64,000 bases of DNA. It comes from DASZFV01 sp035549075. GTDB lineage: Bacteria > Myxococcota_A > Polyangia > Fen-1088. Positions 37,007-44,975 of the stretch are shown in pieces; position 1 is the stretch's first letter; each line of letters opens with the position of its first letter. The notes under the pieces are model-generated. The model made no database searches. It was not told the origin of the DNA and saw nothing but the letters and a program-made list of their open reading frames with translations. The stretch lies in the NCBI GenBank assembly GCA_035549075.1, contig DASZRT010000043.1:1-64000 (forward strand), in the 5' to 3' direction. A program made the position numbers and the translations under genes.

Positions 37007-37479
37007 CGCGGGGCCTCGGGCTCGTTCGGCGTGCGCAGCGAGCTGATGTAGGCGGTGATCTGCCAGATCTCGTCTTGCGGCAGGCGCGCGCCCCAGGAGG
37101 GCATGCCCAGGCCGCGTCCCTGGGCGATCGAGTTGAAGATGCGATCGGGCGTGCCGCCGTAGCGCCAGTCGGCGTCGCGCAGGCTGGGTCCCATGCCGCC
37201 GCCGGCGCGTCCGCCGTGGCAGCCGGCGCAGTTGAACTGCACGAAGAGCTTGCGGCCCTCTTCGAGCACGACGCGGTCCTCACCCAGCGGGTTCGCGACG
37301 GGCGTGATGTCGCCGGGCCCGGGTACGGGACCGAGCGGTTGATTGACGACGGTGCGGTCGCCGCCATAGCCGACCGCGACCGTCGTCGCGCCCTCGGCCG
37401 CCGAGGCCGCGCGGCGCCAGCAACCCGCGAGCGGCGCGATCGTCAGGAGCAGCGCCGCGAGAGCTCGAATCGATCGCAT
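37003..37479 (-). CDS. Monohaem cytochrome c lipoprotein
   Basis: A 158-residue secreted cytochrome c. A signal ends at a lipobox-like APLAGC (Cys20). A linker precedes the haem c domain with CAGCHGGRAGG near residue 84 and an axial Met probably in GLGMPSWGARL. It is a likely electron shuttle between the PQQ dehydrogenase encoded 15 bases upstream and the caa3 oxidase. Coupled to coxB by ATGA. Structure resembles class I cytochromes found next to quinoprotein dehydrogenases. Confidence 0.9.
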   Translation of the reverse strand: MRSIRALAALLLTIAPLAGCWRRAASAAEGATTVAVGYGGDRTVVNQPLGPVPGPGDITPVANPLGEDRVVLEEGRKLFVQFNCAGCHGGRAGGGMGPSLRDADWRYGGTPDRIFNSIAQGRGLGMPSWGARLPQDEIWQITAYISSLRTPNEPEAPR

Positions 37480-37494
37480 GACGCCTCCACGACT

Positions 37495-39339
37495 TCAGAG
37501 CCCGAACACGTACAGCGTGTCGCCGGGCCCGGTGACCTGCTTGATGTCCTTCATCGCGCCGACGACGCCGAGGCCCGCGTAGGGATCGTCGGCCGACACG
37601 TCGGAGAAGGCGACGGCGCCCATCCACCCGCCGACGCCCGCGTAGATCGCGACGACCTGCTTGCCGTCGGGGCCGAGGTACGTGATCGGGTTGCCGACGA
37701 CGCCCGAGCCGACGTGGAAGTCGTAGAGCTGCGTGCCGGTGCGCGCGTCGACGGCGCGGAAGTGACCGTCCATCGTGCCGTAGAAGACGAGATCGCCCGC
37801 CGTCGCGAGCACGCCGCTGTAGACCGGCAGCTTGGCCTCGCGCAGGCCCCACACCTTCTTCGCGCGGACGGGATCCCACGCGACGAGCTCGCCTTGGTAG
37901 CCGCCGGGGCCGGGTTTCATGCGCACGTCGGCGCCGAGGTACGGCGTGCCCGCGATGTAGTTCGCCGCGATGCCCTCGTAGCTCATGCAGGTGTTGTGCG
38001 CCGGGATATAGAGGAGGCCGGTCCGTGGCGAGAACGCCGAGGGGATGAACTCCTTGCCGCCGGTCGACGAAGGGCAGATGTCCTCGACGATGCGGTTCGA
38101 GCCCGTGTGCTTGCTCTCGTCTTCGAGCGGCAGGCCCGTCGTGAGGTCGTAGCCGCGCGCCCAGTTCGTCGACGGCTCGAACTTCTCGGCGGAAAGCAGC
38201 TCGCCCGTCTGCCGGTCGAGCACGTACATGAAGCCGCTACGCCCGGGATGCAGCAGCAGCTTGCGCAGCTTCTGCCCGCGCCAGTCCATGTCGACGAGGA
38301 CGTTCTCCATGATCTCGTCGTAGTCGTGGTGATCATGCGGGACGATTTGGTTGGCCCACACGGCGTGGCCGTCCTCGGGGCGGCGCGCGACGATGGCGCA
38401 CGACCACTTGTTGTCGCCGGGCCGCAGGTCGGGGTTCCAGACGCCCGGGTTGCCCGTGCCGTAGTAGACGAGGTCGAGCTCGGGGTCGTACGAGATCCAG
38501 CCCCAGATGTTGCCGCCGCCGCGCTTCCATTGATCGCCGACCCACGAGGTGACACCGAGGTCTTTGCCTTGGTCTTTCTTGTAGAAGGCGTGGAACTCGG
38601 GGCCGATCAGGACGTCCTTGTCGGGGCCCGTCTGGTAGGCGCGCCAGACCTGCTTGCCGGTCTTCACATCGAGCGCCGCGAGCCAGCCGCGCACGCCGAG
38701 CTCGCCGCCCGAAGAGCCGACGAGGACCTTGTCCTTCACGACGAAGGCGGCCATCGTCACCGTCTCGCCGATGTCGAGGTTGCCGAGGCGCGTGCGCCAG
38801 ACCTCCTTGCCGGTCTGCGCGTCGACGGCGACCGTCGTCGTGTCGAGCAGGTTGTAGATGATCTTGCCGTCGGCGTACGAGGCGCCGCGGTTGACGACGT
38901 CGCAGCAGGCGATGCCGGCCGCGCGCGGGTCGGGGTGCGGCTCGTAGACGAACTTGATGGCGCCGCCCGGCTGGCGGAGATCGACGGCGATGAGGTTGTT
39001 GGGGAAGGGCGTCACGATGTAGAGCGTGTCGCCGACGACGAGCGGGTTGCCTTCGTGGCCGTGCGGCACGCCCGTCGACGCCGTCGTGACGACGTGCAGG
39101 TTGGCGGCGTTCGCGACCGTGATCTGCGCGAGCGGGCTGAAGCGCGTGCTGGCGGCGTCGCCGTTGGGCGTGCGCCAGTCCCCGTTGGGCAGCGGCGCGA
39201 CGAGCCGCAGACCGGGCCGCGAGCCGGCGACGTTCGACACCGAGCCGACGCGCTCCGACGGCATGGGGCCGGCGACGCTCTTGCGGCAGCCGCCGGCCAG
39301 CAGCGCGAGCGCGAGAACGCGCGCCGACGAAATGGTCAT
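37495..39339 (-). CDS. PQQ-dependent dehydrogenase (quinoprotein, 8-blade propeller)
   Basis: A 614-residue periplasmic quinoprotein. The N-terminus MTISSARVLALALLAGGC is a lipoprotein-type signal. Repeated propeller strands contain W-motif-like segments (AAVDARTGTQLYDFHVG type). GIACCDVVNRG holds the adjacent Cys pair whose disulphide ring covers PQQ in methanol/ethanol dehydrogenases. GTGNPGVWNPDLRPGDNKW and PHDHHDYDEI supply metal- and PQQ-binding residues; the DYD pattern resembles that described for lanthanide-type enzymes. It likely oxidises an alcohol or sugar and passes electrons to the flanking cytochromes c. No PQQ biosynthesis genes are in the window. The start ATG 39339 overlaps the upstream cytochrome gene as ATGA. 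Confidence 0.9.
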   Translation of the reverse strand: MTISSARVLALALLAGGCRKSVAGPMPSERVGSVSNVAGSRPGLRLVAPLPNGDWRTPNGDAASTRFSPLAQITVANAANLHVVTTASTGVPHGHEGNPLVVGDTLYIVTPFPNNLIAVDLRQPGGAIKFVYEPHPDPRAAGIACCDVVNRGASYADGKIIYNLLDTTTVAVDAQTGKEVWRTRLGNLDIGETVTMAAFVVKDKVLVGSSGGELGVRGWLAALDVKTGKQVWRAYQTGPDKDVLIGPEFHAFYKKDQGKDLGVTSWVGDQWKRGGGNIWGWISYDPELDLVYYGTGNPGVWNPDLRPGDNKWSCAIVARRPEDGHAVWANQIVPHDHHDYDEIMENVLVDMDWRGQKLRKLLLHPGRSGFMYVLDRQTGELLSAEKFEPSTNWARGYDLTTGLPLEDESKHTGSNRIVEDICPSSTGGKEFIPSAFSPRTGLLYIPAHNTCMSYEGIAANYIAGTPYLGADVRMKPGPGGYQGELVAWDPVRAKKVWGLREAKLPVYSGVLATAGDLVFYGTMDGHFRAVDARTGTQLYDFHVGSGVVGNPITYLGPDGKQVVAIYAGVGGWMGAVAFSDVSADDPYAGLGVVGAMKDIKQVTGPGDTLYVFGL

Positions 39340-39707
39340 CTTCGATCCTCCGTGAGCGTGTAGAGGTAAGCCGCGACGTCGGTCGCCTGCGGCCCGTCGA
39401 GCGCGAGCGCCGGCATGGGCGTGTCGTGATCGATGCCGACGGGATCGCGCAGCCAGCGCTCGAGGTTCTCGGGCGTGTTGGGCAAGCCGGCGGCGATGAA
39501 GCTCTGACGGCCCACGCCCGCGAGCGACGGGCCGATGACGCCCGCGGCGCCGACGACGTTCGGGATCTCGTGGCAGACGCCGCAATGCCGTTCGGTGACG
39601 AGTGCCCGCCCGCGCGCCGGATCGCCGCCCGTGGCGACGGTGAACGCGCCGACTTGGCGGCCACCACGGCAGCTCACGAGCGCGAGCGCGAGCATCGCAG
39701 CCTTCAC
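39336..39707 (-). CDS. Small cytochrome c
   Basis: A 123-residue exported cytochrome c. From the GTG at 39707 the signal is MLALALVSC, a short lipoprotein-like leader. The haem site CGVCHEIPNVVG lies near residue 44, and the likely axial Met is in DTPMPALALDG. The end DVAAYLYTLTEDRR is a typical cytochrome c C-terminal helix. The GTG start overlaps the coxC stop (GTGA), and the stop overlaps the PQQ dehydrogenase start (ATGA). Probably the immediate electron acceptor of the quinoprotein. Confidence 0.88.
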   Translation of the reverse strand: MKAAMLALALVSCRGGRQVGAFTVATGGDPARGRALVTERHCGVCHEIPNVVGAAGVIGPSLAGVGRQSFIAAGLPNTPENLERWLRDPVGIDHDTPMPALALDGPQATDVAAYLYTLTEDRR

Positions 39708-40321
39708 GGGCGGCCTCGCTGCGGCAACACGTAGAGCAGCGCGACGACGACCACCCAGACGGCGTCGACGAAGTGCCAGTAGAGCGCGGCGTTCTCGAGC
39801 GGCCGTCGCGGCCCGCGCGCCGGGCGCAGCCGCGGCAGGAACAGCACGAAGACCAGCATGGCCAGCCCGACGACGACGTGGAGGGCGTGGAAGGTCGTGA
39901 CGGCGTAGAAGAGCGAGCCGTAGACGTTCGTCGTCGGCCGGATGTCTCGCAAGCGACGGCGGTATTCCATGGCTTGCACGACGACGAAGGCCCCGCCGAG
40001 CGCGACGGTGAGCGCGAGCCAAAAGCGCGCGAGGAACGCGCGGCTGCGCGCGAGCGCGTGCTTGGCGAGCTCGAGCGTGCCGCTCGAGACGAGCAGGACG
40101 GCCAAGAGGACGAGCGCCAGCCTGATGTGGGGCGGTGGCTGGGACAGCCAATCCTCGCGCAGGCTGCGAACGTAGAAGTACGCGAAGAACAGCGAGACGA
40201 AGAGCAACGTCTCGGTCAAGATCGCGAACGACATCCCCCAGGTGCCGCGCGACTCCTCCGGCGGCAGGGTGTCGAGGCGTGGCTCGGTCGTTCGGCCGAC
40301 CTCGACGGGCGCGGCACTCAC
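39704..40321 (-). CDS. coxC: Cytochrome c oxidase subunit III
   Basis: A 205-residue membrane protein with five predicted helices. WGMSFAILTETLLFVSLFFA holds the conserved Glu of subunit III; LVLLAVLLVSSGTLELA, FHALHVVVGLAMLVFVLF and ALYWHFVDAVWVVVVALLYV follow. The His/Trp pattern in YWHFVDAVW is the family mark. Start taken as GTG 40321, which overlaps the coxA stop as GTGA; an upstream ATG would lie inside coxA. Shorter than seven-helix subunit III proteins. Confidence 0.93.
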   Translation of the reverse strand: MSAAPVEVGRTTEPRLDTLPPEESRGTWGMSFAILTETLLFVSLFFAYFYVRSLREDWLSQPPPHIRLALVLLAVLLVSSGTLELAKHALARSRAFLARFWLALTVALGGAFVVVQAMEYRRRLRDIRPTTNVYGSLFYAVTTFHALHVVVGLAMLVFVLFLPRLRPARGPRRPLENAALYWHFVDAVWVVVVALLYVLPQRGRP

Positions 40322-42237
40322 GCGGCCCTCCGCGGCCAGAGCCAAGCCGCGGCGATCGCCGCGACGACGACCACGAGCGCCAAGGCGACGACGACGCCGC
40401 TGCCCACGAGCGCCGCGAACACCGCCGTGATCGCGACGGCGAGCGCGAGCGGCGCCAGGCTCTCGGGCTCGCCGGCCGTGATGGCTCGAGGCTTGGCGTC
40501 GATCGGCGACGTCGAGAGGGTCAGCCGTCCCTCGGCGAGCTCGCGCTCGCGGCGCGGGTCGGCGTACTCGTCATGCTCGTCCCACAGTGGGTGGCGCGAC
40601 GTCACCGTGGGGATGCGCGCGAACCCGTACGACGGAGGCGGCGAGGGGATCGACCACTCGAGCGTGTCGGCGCCCCAGGGATCGGGCCCAGCGAAGCGAC
40701 CGCGCCGCCAGGACCACACGAGGTTCGCGATCGTCACGAGCGTGCCGGCGGCGAGGAGAAGCGCGCCGAGCGTCGAGATGTAGTTGAGCGTCGCGAGGCC
40801 CTCGTCCGCGCCGTAGGTGTAGACGCGGCGGCGCATGCCCAGCAGCCCCGAGAGGTGCATGGGGAAGAAGCCGAGGTTGAAGCCCACGAACATCATCCAG
40901 AAGCCGAGCTTGCCGGCGGCCTCGTCGGCGAGGCGCCCCGTGAGCTTCGGCCACCAGTGGTACAGCCCCGCGAAGACGGGGAAGACGTTGGCGCCGATGA
41001 GCACGTAGTGCAGGTGCGCGACGACGAAGTAGGTGTCGTGCACCTGCCAATCGAACGGGATGACCGCCGTGACGACGCCCGAGAGCCCCCCGATGACGAA
41101 CGTCGCGATGAAGCCCAGCGCGAACCAGAGCGACGTCGTGCGCACGGGCTTGCCGCTCCACAGCGTCGCGACCCAGCACGAGATCTGGATCGTGCTGAAG
41201 AGCGAGATCGTCATGCTGGCGGCGCTGAAGAAGCTCATGGCCGCGCCCCCCATGCCGACGGCGAACATGTGGTGCACCCACACGGAGAGGCCGACGAGCC
41301 CCGTGAGCACCGTCGACGCCGCGACGAGCTTGTAGCCGACGATGGGCCGCCGCGCGTACACGGGCAGCAGCATCGACACCATGCCCGTCGCCGGCAGGAA
41401 CACGATGTACACCCACGGGTGCCCGAAGAACCAAAACAGGTGTTGCCACAGGAGGGGCGCGCCGCCGCCGTCGGGCGTGAAGAAGTGCGTGCCCCAGCGG
41501 CGGTCGAGCTCGAGGAACACGCAAGCCACCGTGAGCGCGGGCAGGGCGAGCAGCGAGAGCACGGCGGTCGTGCCCGTGCTGTAGAGGAAGAGCGGCATGC
41601 GCCCGAGCGACATGCCCGGCGCGCGGTGCTTGGCGATCGTCACCAGGAAGTTGATGGCGCCGGCCGTCGTCGACAGCGTGAGCGCGAGGATCGCCGCCGG
41701 GTAGAAGTCCATGTTGAGGCCGGCGTCGTAGCGGCGCGCCGCGAGCGGCACGTAGGCGAACCAGCCCGCGTCGGGCGCCTGACCGAAGAGCACGCTGCCG
41801 TAGAGCAGCAGCCCGGAGCACAGGTACATCCAGTAGCTGAAGGCGTTCAACCGCGGGAACGCCATGTCGCGCGAGCCCATGAGCAGCGGCACGAGGTAGT
41901 TGCCGAAGCCCGAGAGCACGGGCGCCGCGTACCAGAGGATCATCGTCATGCCGTGCATCGTGAACAGCTGGTTGTAGGCCTCGGGCGACAGCAGCCGTCG
42001 CTCGGGGCCGATGAGCTGCAGGCGCATGAGGAGCGCTTCGAGGCCGCCGACGATCAGCAGCGCCACGGCGGTCACGAGGTAGCGGACGCCGATGCGCTTG
42101 TGATCGACGGTGCCGAACCAGCCGAACAACGTGTGCGGCGCGCTCCAAAGGCGATCGAGCCGGGCGGCGAGCGCGGCGTCGCGTTCCCCGTCGGCAACGG
42201 GGAACGCGTGGGGAGATGAGAGAGGAGCGATCGTCAT
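40318..42237 (-). CDS. coxA: Cytochrome c oxidase subunit I
   Basis: A 639-residue integral membrane haem-copper oxidase core with at least 12 helices plus an extra pair of C-terminal segments. Ligands are visible: His in LFTMHGMTMILWYA (haem a), His and Tyr of the CuB crosslink in FFGHPWVYIVFLPATG, the His pair in VWVHHMFAVGM and HDTYFVVAHLHYVL (haem a and a3). The position normally Glu in the GHPEV proton-channel motif is Trp (TGG codon at 41418-41420 on the minus strand). ATG 42237 is the first gene of a seven-gene operon. It reduces O2 to water and pumps protons in most relatives; pumping here is uncertain because of the changed residue. Confidence 0.95.
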   Translation of the reverse strand: MTIAPLSSPHAFPVADGERDAALAARLDRLWSAPHTLFGWFGTVDHKRIGVRYLVTAVALLIVGGLEALLMRLQLIGPERRLLSPEAYNQLFTMHGMTMILWYAAPVLSGFGNYLVPLLMGSRDMAFPRLNAFSYWMYLCSGLLLYGSVLFGQAPDAGWFAYVPLAARRYDAGLNMDFYPAAILALTLSTTAGAINFLVTIAKHRAPGMSLGRMPLFLYSTGTTAVLSLLALPALTVACVFLELDRRWGTHFFTPDGGGAPLLWQHLFWFFGHPWVYIVFLPATGMVSMLLPVYARRPIVGYKLVAASTVLTGLVGLSVWVHHMFAVGMGGAAMSFFSAASMTISLFSTIQISCWVATLWSGKPVRTTSLWFALGFIATFVIGGLSGVVTAVIPFDWQVHDTYFVVAHLHYVLIGANVFPVFAGLYHWWPKLTGRLADEAAGKLGFWMMFVGFNLGFFPMHLSGLLGMRRRVYTYGADEGLATLNYISTLGALLLAAGTLVTIANLVWSWRRGRFAGPDPWGADTLEWSIPSPPPSYGFARIPTVTSRHPLWDEHDEYADPRRERELAEGRLTLSTSPIDAKPRAITAGEPESLAPLALAVAITAVFAALVGSGVVVALALVVVVAAIAAAWLWPRRAA

Positions 42238-42314
42238 GGCGGTCCGCGCGGCGCGGAATTTCGAACGAGCAGGAGATGGGGTTCGCCGCTCGCGGTGTCA
42301 ATGTTTGGGGTGTG

Positions 42315-43703
42315 ATGAACTTCGAGACACGAAAGACATGGATCACGCGCGCGCTCGTCGGCGTCGCGCTCGTGAGCGCGACGATCGCGGCCGGCGTCGC
42401 GCTCGGGCAGAGGCTCGATCCGTCGCGCCGTCGCGCGGCCTTCGCGGCCACCGTGCCGTTCGCGTGTCCGGTGTTCTCCTTCTTCGGCGTCGACGGCGGC
42501 GTCGTCTCGCGGCAGAGCCTCGTGGGGCATCGTTGGGTCGCGACGTTCGATTTACAGACTTGTGACGACACAAGCGAGCGGCGCGCCCGGCGGCTGGCCG
42601 CGCTCCGGGCGGCGGTCGGGCCGGAGACGCCGATCGTGGAGTTGTGGCTGGGCCCGGGCGACGACTGGCGCGCCGTCCGCGCGCGCCGCGCGCCGATCGA
42701 CGGCAGCCTCATCCTCGCGGCCGACGTGGAAGGCGACGGGCTCTGGCTGCGCGCCTTGAACGACGCCGCTGGCCGGCCGAGCCCGCCCGACGCGCGCGAG
42801 CCTTGGACGCGCGCCGTGCTGGTCGTCGACCGACGAGGTACGGTGCGCGCGGTCCGCGACATCGATGACGAACCGAGGGACGTCGCCGCGGAGCTGACCA
42901 AGATGTGGCCGTCCTTGCCGCTCGAAGAGCGGACGGCGCCGCGTCCCCACGCCGCGACGCCGACGCTCGTGGACTTCCGCGCTCACGATCAGGACGGCCA
43001 GCTCACGACGAACGAGACGCTGCGCGGCCGCGTGCTCGTCGTCGACTTCATCTTCACGAGCTGCACGGGCGTGTGTCCGACGCTGTCGGCGCGCATGGTG
43101 TCGCTGCAGCGACGTCTGCGCGGCGACGCCTACCGGTTCGTGTCGTTCTCGGTCGATCCCGAGCACGACACGCCCGAGGTGCTGCGCGCCTACGCCGCGC
43201 GGTGGACAACGTCCGCCGATCGCTGGCGCCTGTTGGCCCTCGACCGCGACGGCGTGGAGAGGGTCGCGCGCGGGCTGCGGGCCGCGGAGGCCGCGCCGAG
43301 CCTGCACGACGATCGCTTCATGCTCGTCGGCGTCGACGGCATGGTGCGCGGGCGCTACGCGGTGACGGAGCCCGGCGAGCTCGACCTTCTCGCGCGCGAC
43401 GCCCGTGCGCTGGCGGGCGGCCCGGAGGACGCGCCGATCGACGGCGACGAGAGCTTGCTGGCGCTCGGCTGCTTGGGTTGCCACGGTGACGCGCGCACGG
43501 CGCCGGCGTTGTTTCCGCTCGCGGGGCGGTCCGTGCGGCTCGCGTCGGGCGTCACCGTCACGGCCGATGACGCGTACCTGCGGCGCGCGATCGTCGCGCC
43601 CGCGGCCGACCTCGTCGCGGGCTACGGCCCGACGATGCCCAGCTACGCCGGCCAGCTGGGCGCGCGCGAGCTCGACGCGATCGTGGCCGCGCTCGAGCGC
43701 TGA
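42315..43703 (+). CDS. Tandem Sco-domain protein with C-terminal cytochrome c
   Basis: A 462-residue membrane-anchored protein. One N-terminal helix (ITRALVGVALVSATIAAGVA) precedes two thioredoxin-like domains. The first (about 55-200) starts PFACPVFSFFGVDGGVVSRQ and keeps only one Cys (LQTCDD) where Sco has two. The second (215-375) is a full Sco1/SenC copper chaperone: FIFTSCTGVCPTLSARMVSL, SVDPEHDTPEVLRAYA. The last 80 residues are a haem c domain with CLGCHGDARTAP. It should deliver copper to CuA of the oxidase encoded divergently. The ATG at 42315 follows closely on the coxA promoter region (77 bases). Domain 1 looks like a degenerate duplicate. Confidence 0.85.
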   Translation: MNFETRKTWITRALVGVALVSATIAAGVALGQRLDPSRRRAAFAATVPFACPVFSFFGVDGGVVSRQSLVGHRWVATFDLQTCDDTSERRARRLAALRAAVGPETPIVELWLGPGDDWRAVRARRAPIDGSLILAADVEGDGLWLRALNDAAGRPSPPDAREPWTRAVLVVDRRGTVRAVRDIDDEPRDVAAELTKMWPSLPLEERTAPRPHAATPTLVDFRAHDQDGQLTTNETLRGRVLVVDFIFTSCTGVCPTLSARMVSLQRRLRGDAYRFVSFSVDPEHDTPEVLRAYAARWTTSADRWRLLALDRDGVERVARGLRAAEAAPSLHDDRFMLVGVDGMVRGRYAVTEPGELDLLARDARALAGGPEDAPIDGDESLLALGCLGCHGDARTAPALFPLAGRSVRLASGVTVTADDAYLRRAIVAPAADLVAGYGPTMPSYAGQLGARELDAIVAALER

Positions 43704-43780
43704 GGTGGCTGTCGCGCAACGACGGTCCGCGTCCCCTGTTGCAAGGGGTTCCCGAGACCCACGTCGGCCTCGGAGGACCC

Positions 43781-44027
43781 ATGCACGAGCCCCACGCAGA
43801 GAAGTCGCGCGCGTCGCGCGCCAGCTGTCCGACCACCAGGACGGACGCCCCGTGTCGCTTGAGCAAGAAGGCGGCGTCGCGTCAGGTGCCGAAGGCGCGA
43901 GCGCGACTTCTGCCGCATCTGGAACAAGGACAGCTACGACCGCGCCAAGAAGATCGGCGATCCGCGAAATCTCTTTCGCGACCTCTACACAAAGACCTGC
44001 AAAGCCGCGCAAGGGATCGCCTCGTGA
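43781..44027 (+). pseudogene. Remnant of a small gene, frameshifted
   Basis: The 426-base gap 43704-44129 contains one protein-like stretch: from 43905 to the TGA at 44027 the frame reads DFCRIWNKDSYDRAKKIGDP followed by RNLFRDLYTKTCKAAQGIAS. Upstream of 43862 this frame is closed by a stop, while another frame open from ATG 43781 reads into the same region, so a frameshift near 43870-43905 would join them. The product would be about 80 residues. No family recognised. Nothing else is evident in the gap apart from the ribosome site of the next gene. Confidence 0.35.
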
Positions 44028-44129
44028 GCGTGCGCGTCCGCAGCGCGTCTTGTCTCGTCGATCGGCGGGCGCATCTTGCGATCGTCGCCGCGGATCTCGC
44101 GCGCGAGCAACGAACGAGAGGAGAACCCC

Positions 44130-44777
44130 ATGGCACAGTCAAATCAAAGAGGCTTCGCGGCGATGGATCCGGAGGAGCAGCGGCGAATCGCGAGCAAAGG
44201 CGGACACGCCTCTCACGAGAGCGGCAACGCGCACGAGTGGGACTCCGAGGAGGCCGCGGAAGCGGGACGCCTCGGCGGTCAGGCGTCGCACCACGAGCGC
44301 GCAGCGTTCCACCACGAGTCCGCGGCGCACCATCATGGGCAGGCGGCCCGCTACCGGGCGTCGGGCCAGCACGAGCGGGCCGACCTCCACGCCGACAGCG
44401 CCCGCTCGCACGGCGAGAGCGCCGCACGGGCCAGCGAGCGCGCGTCCCAAGGCAGCGGCGGCGGTCGCGGCTTCGCCGGCATGGACCCGGAGCGGCAGCG
44501 CGAGATCGCGTCCGAGGGCGGGCGCGCATCGCACGGCGGGCGCGGATCTTCGTCGTCGGAAGACGACGAAGATCGCCGCAGCTCGCGCAGCGCCAGCGGC
44601 GGCTCCTCGCGCGGCGGCTCGCGCGAGCAGCACGCCGAGGCTGGTCGTCGCGGCGCCGAGAGCCGCTGGGGACGTGGCGAGTCGGACGACGACACGGGCG
44701 GCGAGGACGAGGGCGGCGGGGGCGGGAGCCGAAACGGCCGCACGCGCGGTCGCGAAGAATCGAGCCGTCAGGCGTAG
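44130..44777 (+). CDS. KGG-repeat (YciG-like) stress protein
   Basis: A 215-residue highly hydrophilic protein. Two copies of the general-stress KGG motif appear: RGFAAMDPEEQRRIASKGGH at the N-terminus and GFAGMDPERQREIASEGGRA near residue 115. Between them is a His/Ala/Glu-rich helical segment (HHERAAFHHESAAHHHGQAA), and the C-terminus is Gly/Ser/Arg/Glu disorder. Such proteins accumulate under stress or in spores; mechanism unclear. ATG 44130 has GAGAGGAGAA upstream. A GC-rich hairpin 28 bases after the stop probably ends the transcript. Confidence 0.85.
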   Translation: MAQSNQRGFAAMDPEEQRRIASKGGHASHESGNAHEWDSEEAAEAGRLGGQASHHERAAFHHESAAHHHGQAARYRASGQHERADLHADSARSHGESAARASERASQGSGGGRGFAGMDPERQREIASEGGRASHGGRGSSSSEDDEDRRSSRSASGGSSRGGSREQHAEAGRRGAESRWGRGESDDDTGGEDEGGGGGSRNGRTRGREESSRQA

Positions 44778-44804
44778 GGGACCGAGCGAAAGCTCGGCGC
44801 GCGT

Positions 44805-44829
44805 CCCCGCCTCGCGAGACGAGGCGGGG
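44805..44829 (+). terminator. GC-rich hairpin after KGG gene
   Basis: Arms CCCCGCCTCG (44805-44814) and CGAGGCGGGG (44820-44829) with a CGAGA loop form a perfect 10-bp stem 28 bases past the stop of the KGG-repeat gene. There is no T tract, so termination is inferred from position and stability. Confidence 0.55.
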
Positions 44830-44975
44830 GCGCGTGCGGTTGCGGCTCTACGTTGACCGCATCCCGGCACCCGGGCCATCGCGCTCGCGCGGGGCGTCGA
44901 GCTGACACGTCCCTGACGGGACACGCTCGTGCGCGTTCGCGGGCGATGCGGCCCCGTTAGGCTATTCTCCCCGCC

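Noticed and set aside
44880..44930. Short palindrome around GTCCCTGACGGGAC as an operator
   Set aside because: Only five consecutive pairs before mismatches; such palindromes are expected by chance in this GC-rich DNA.
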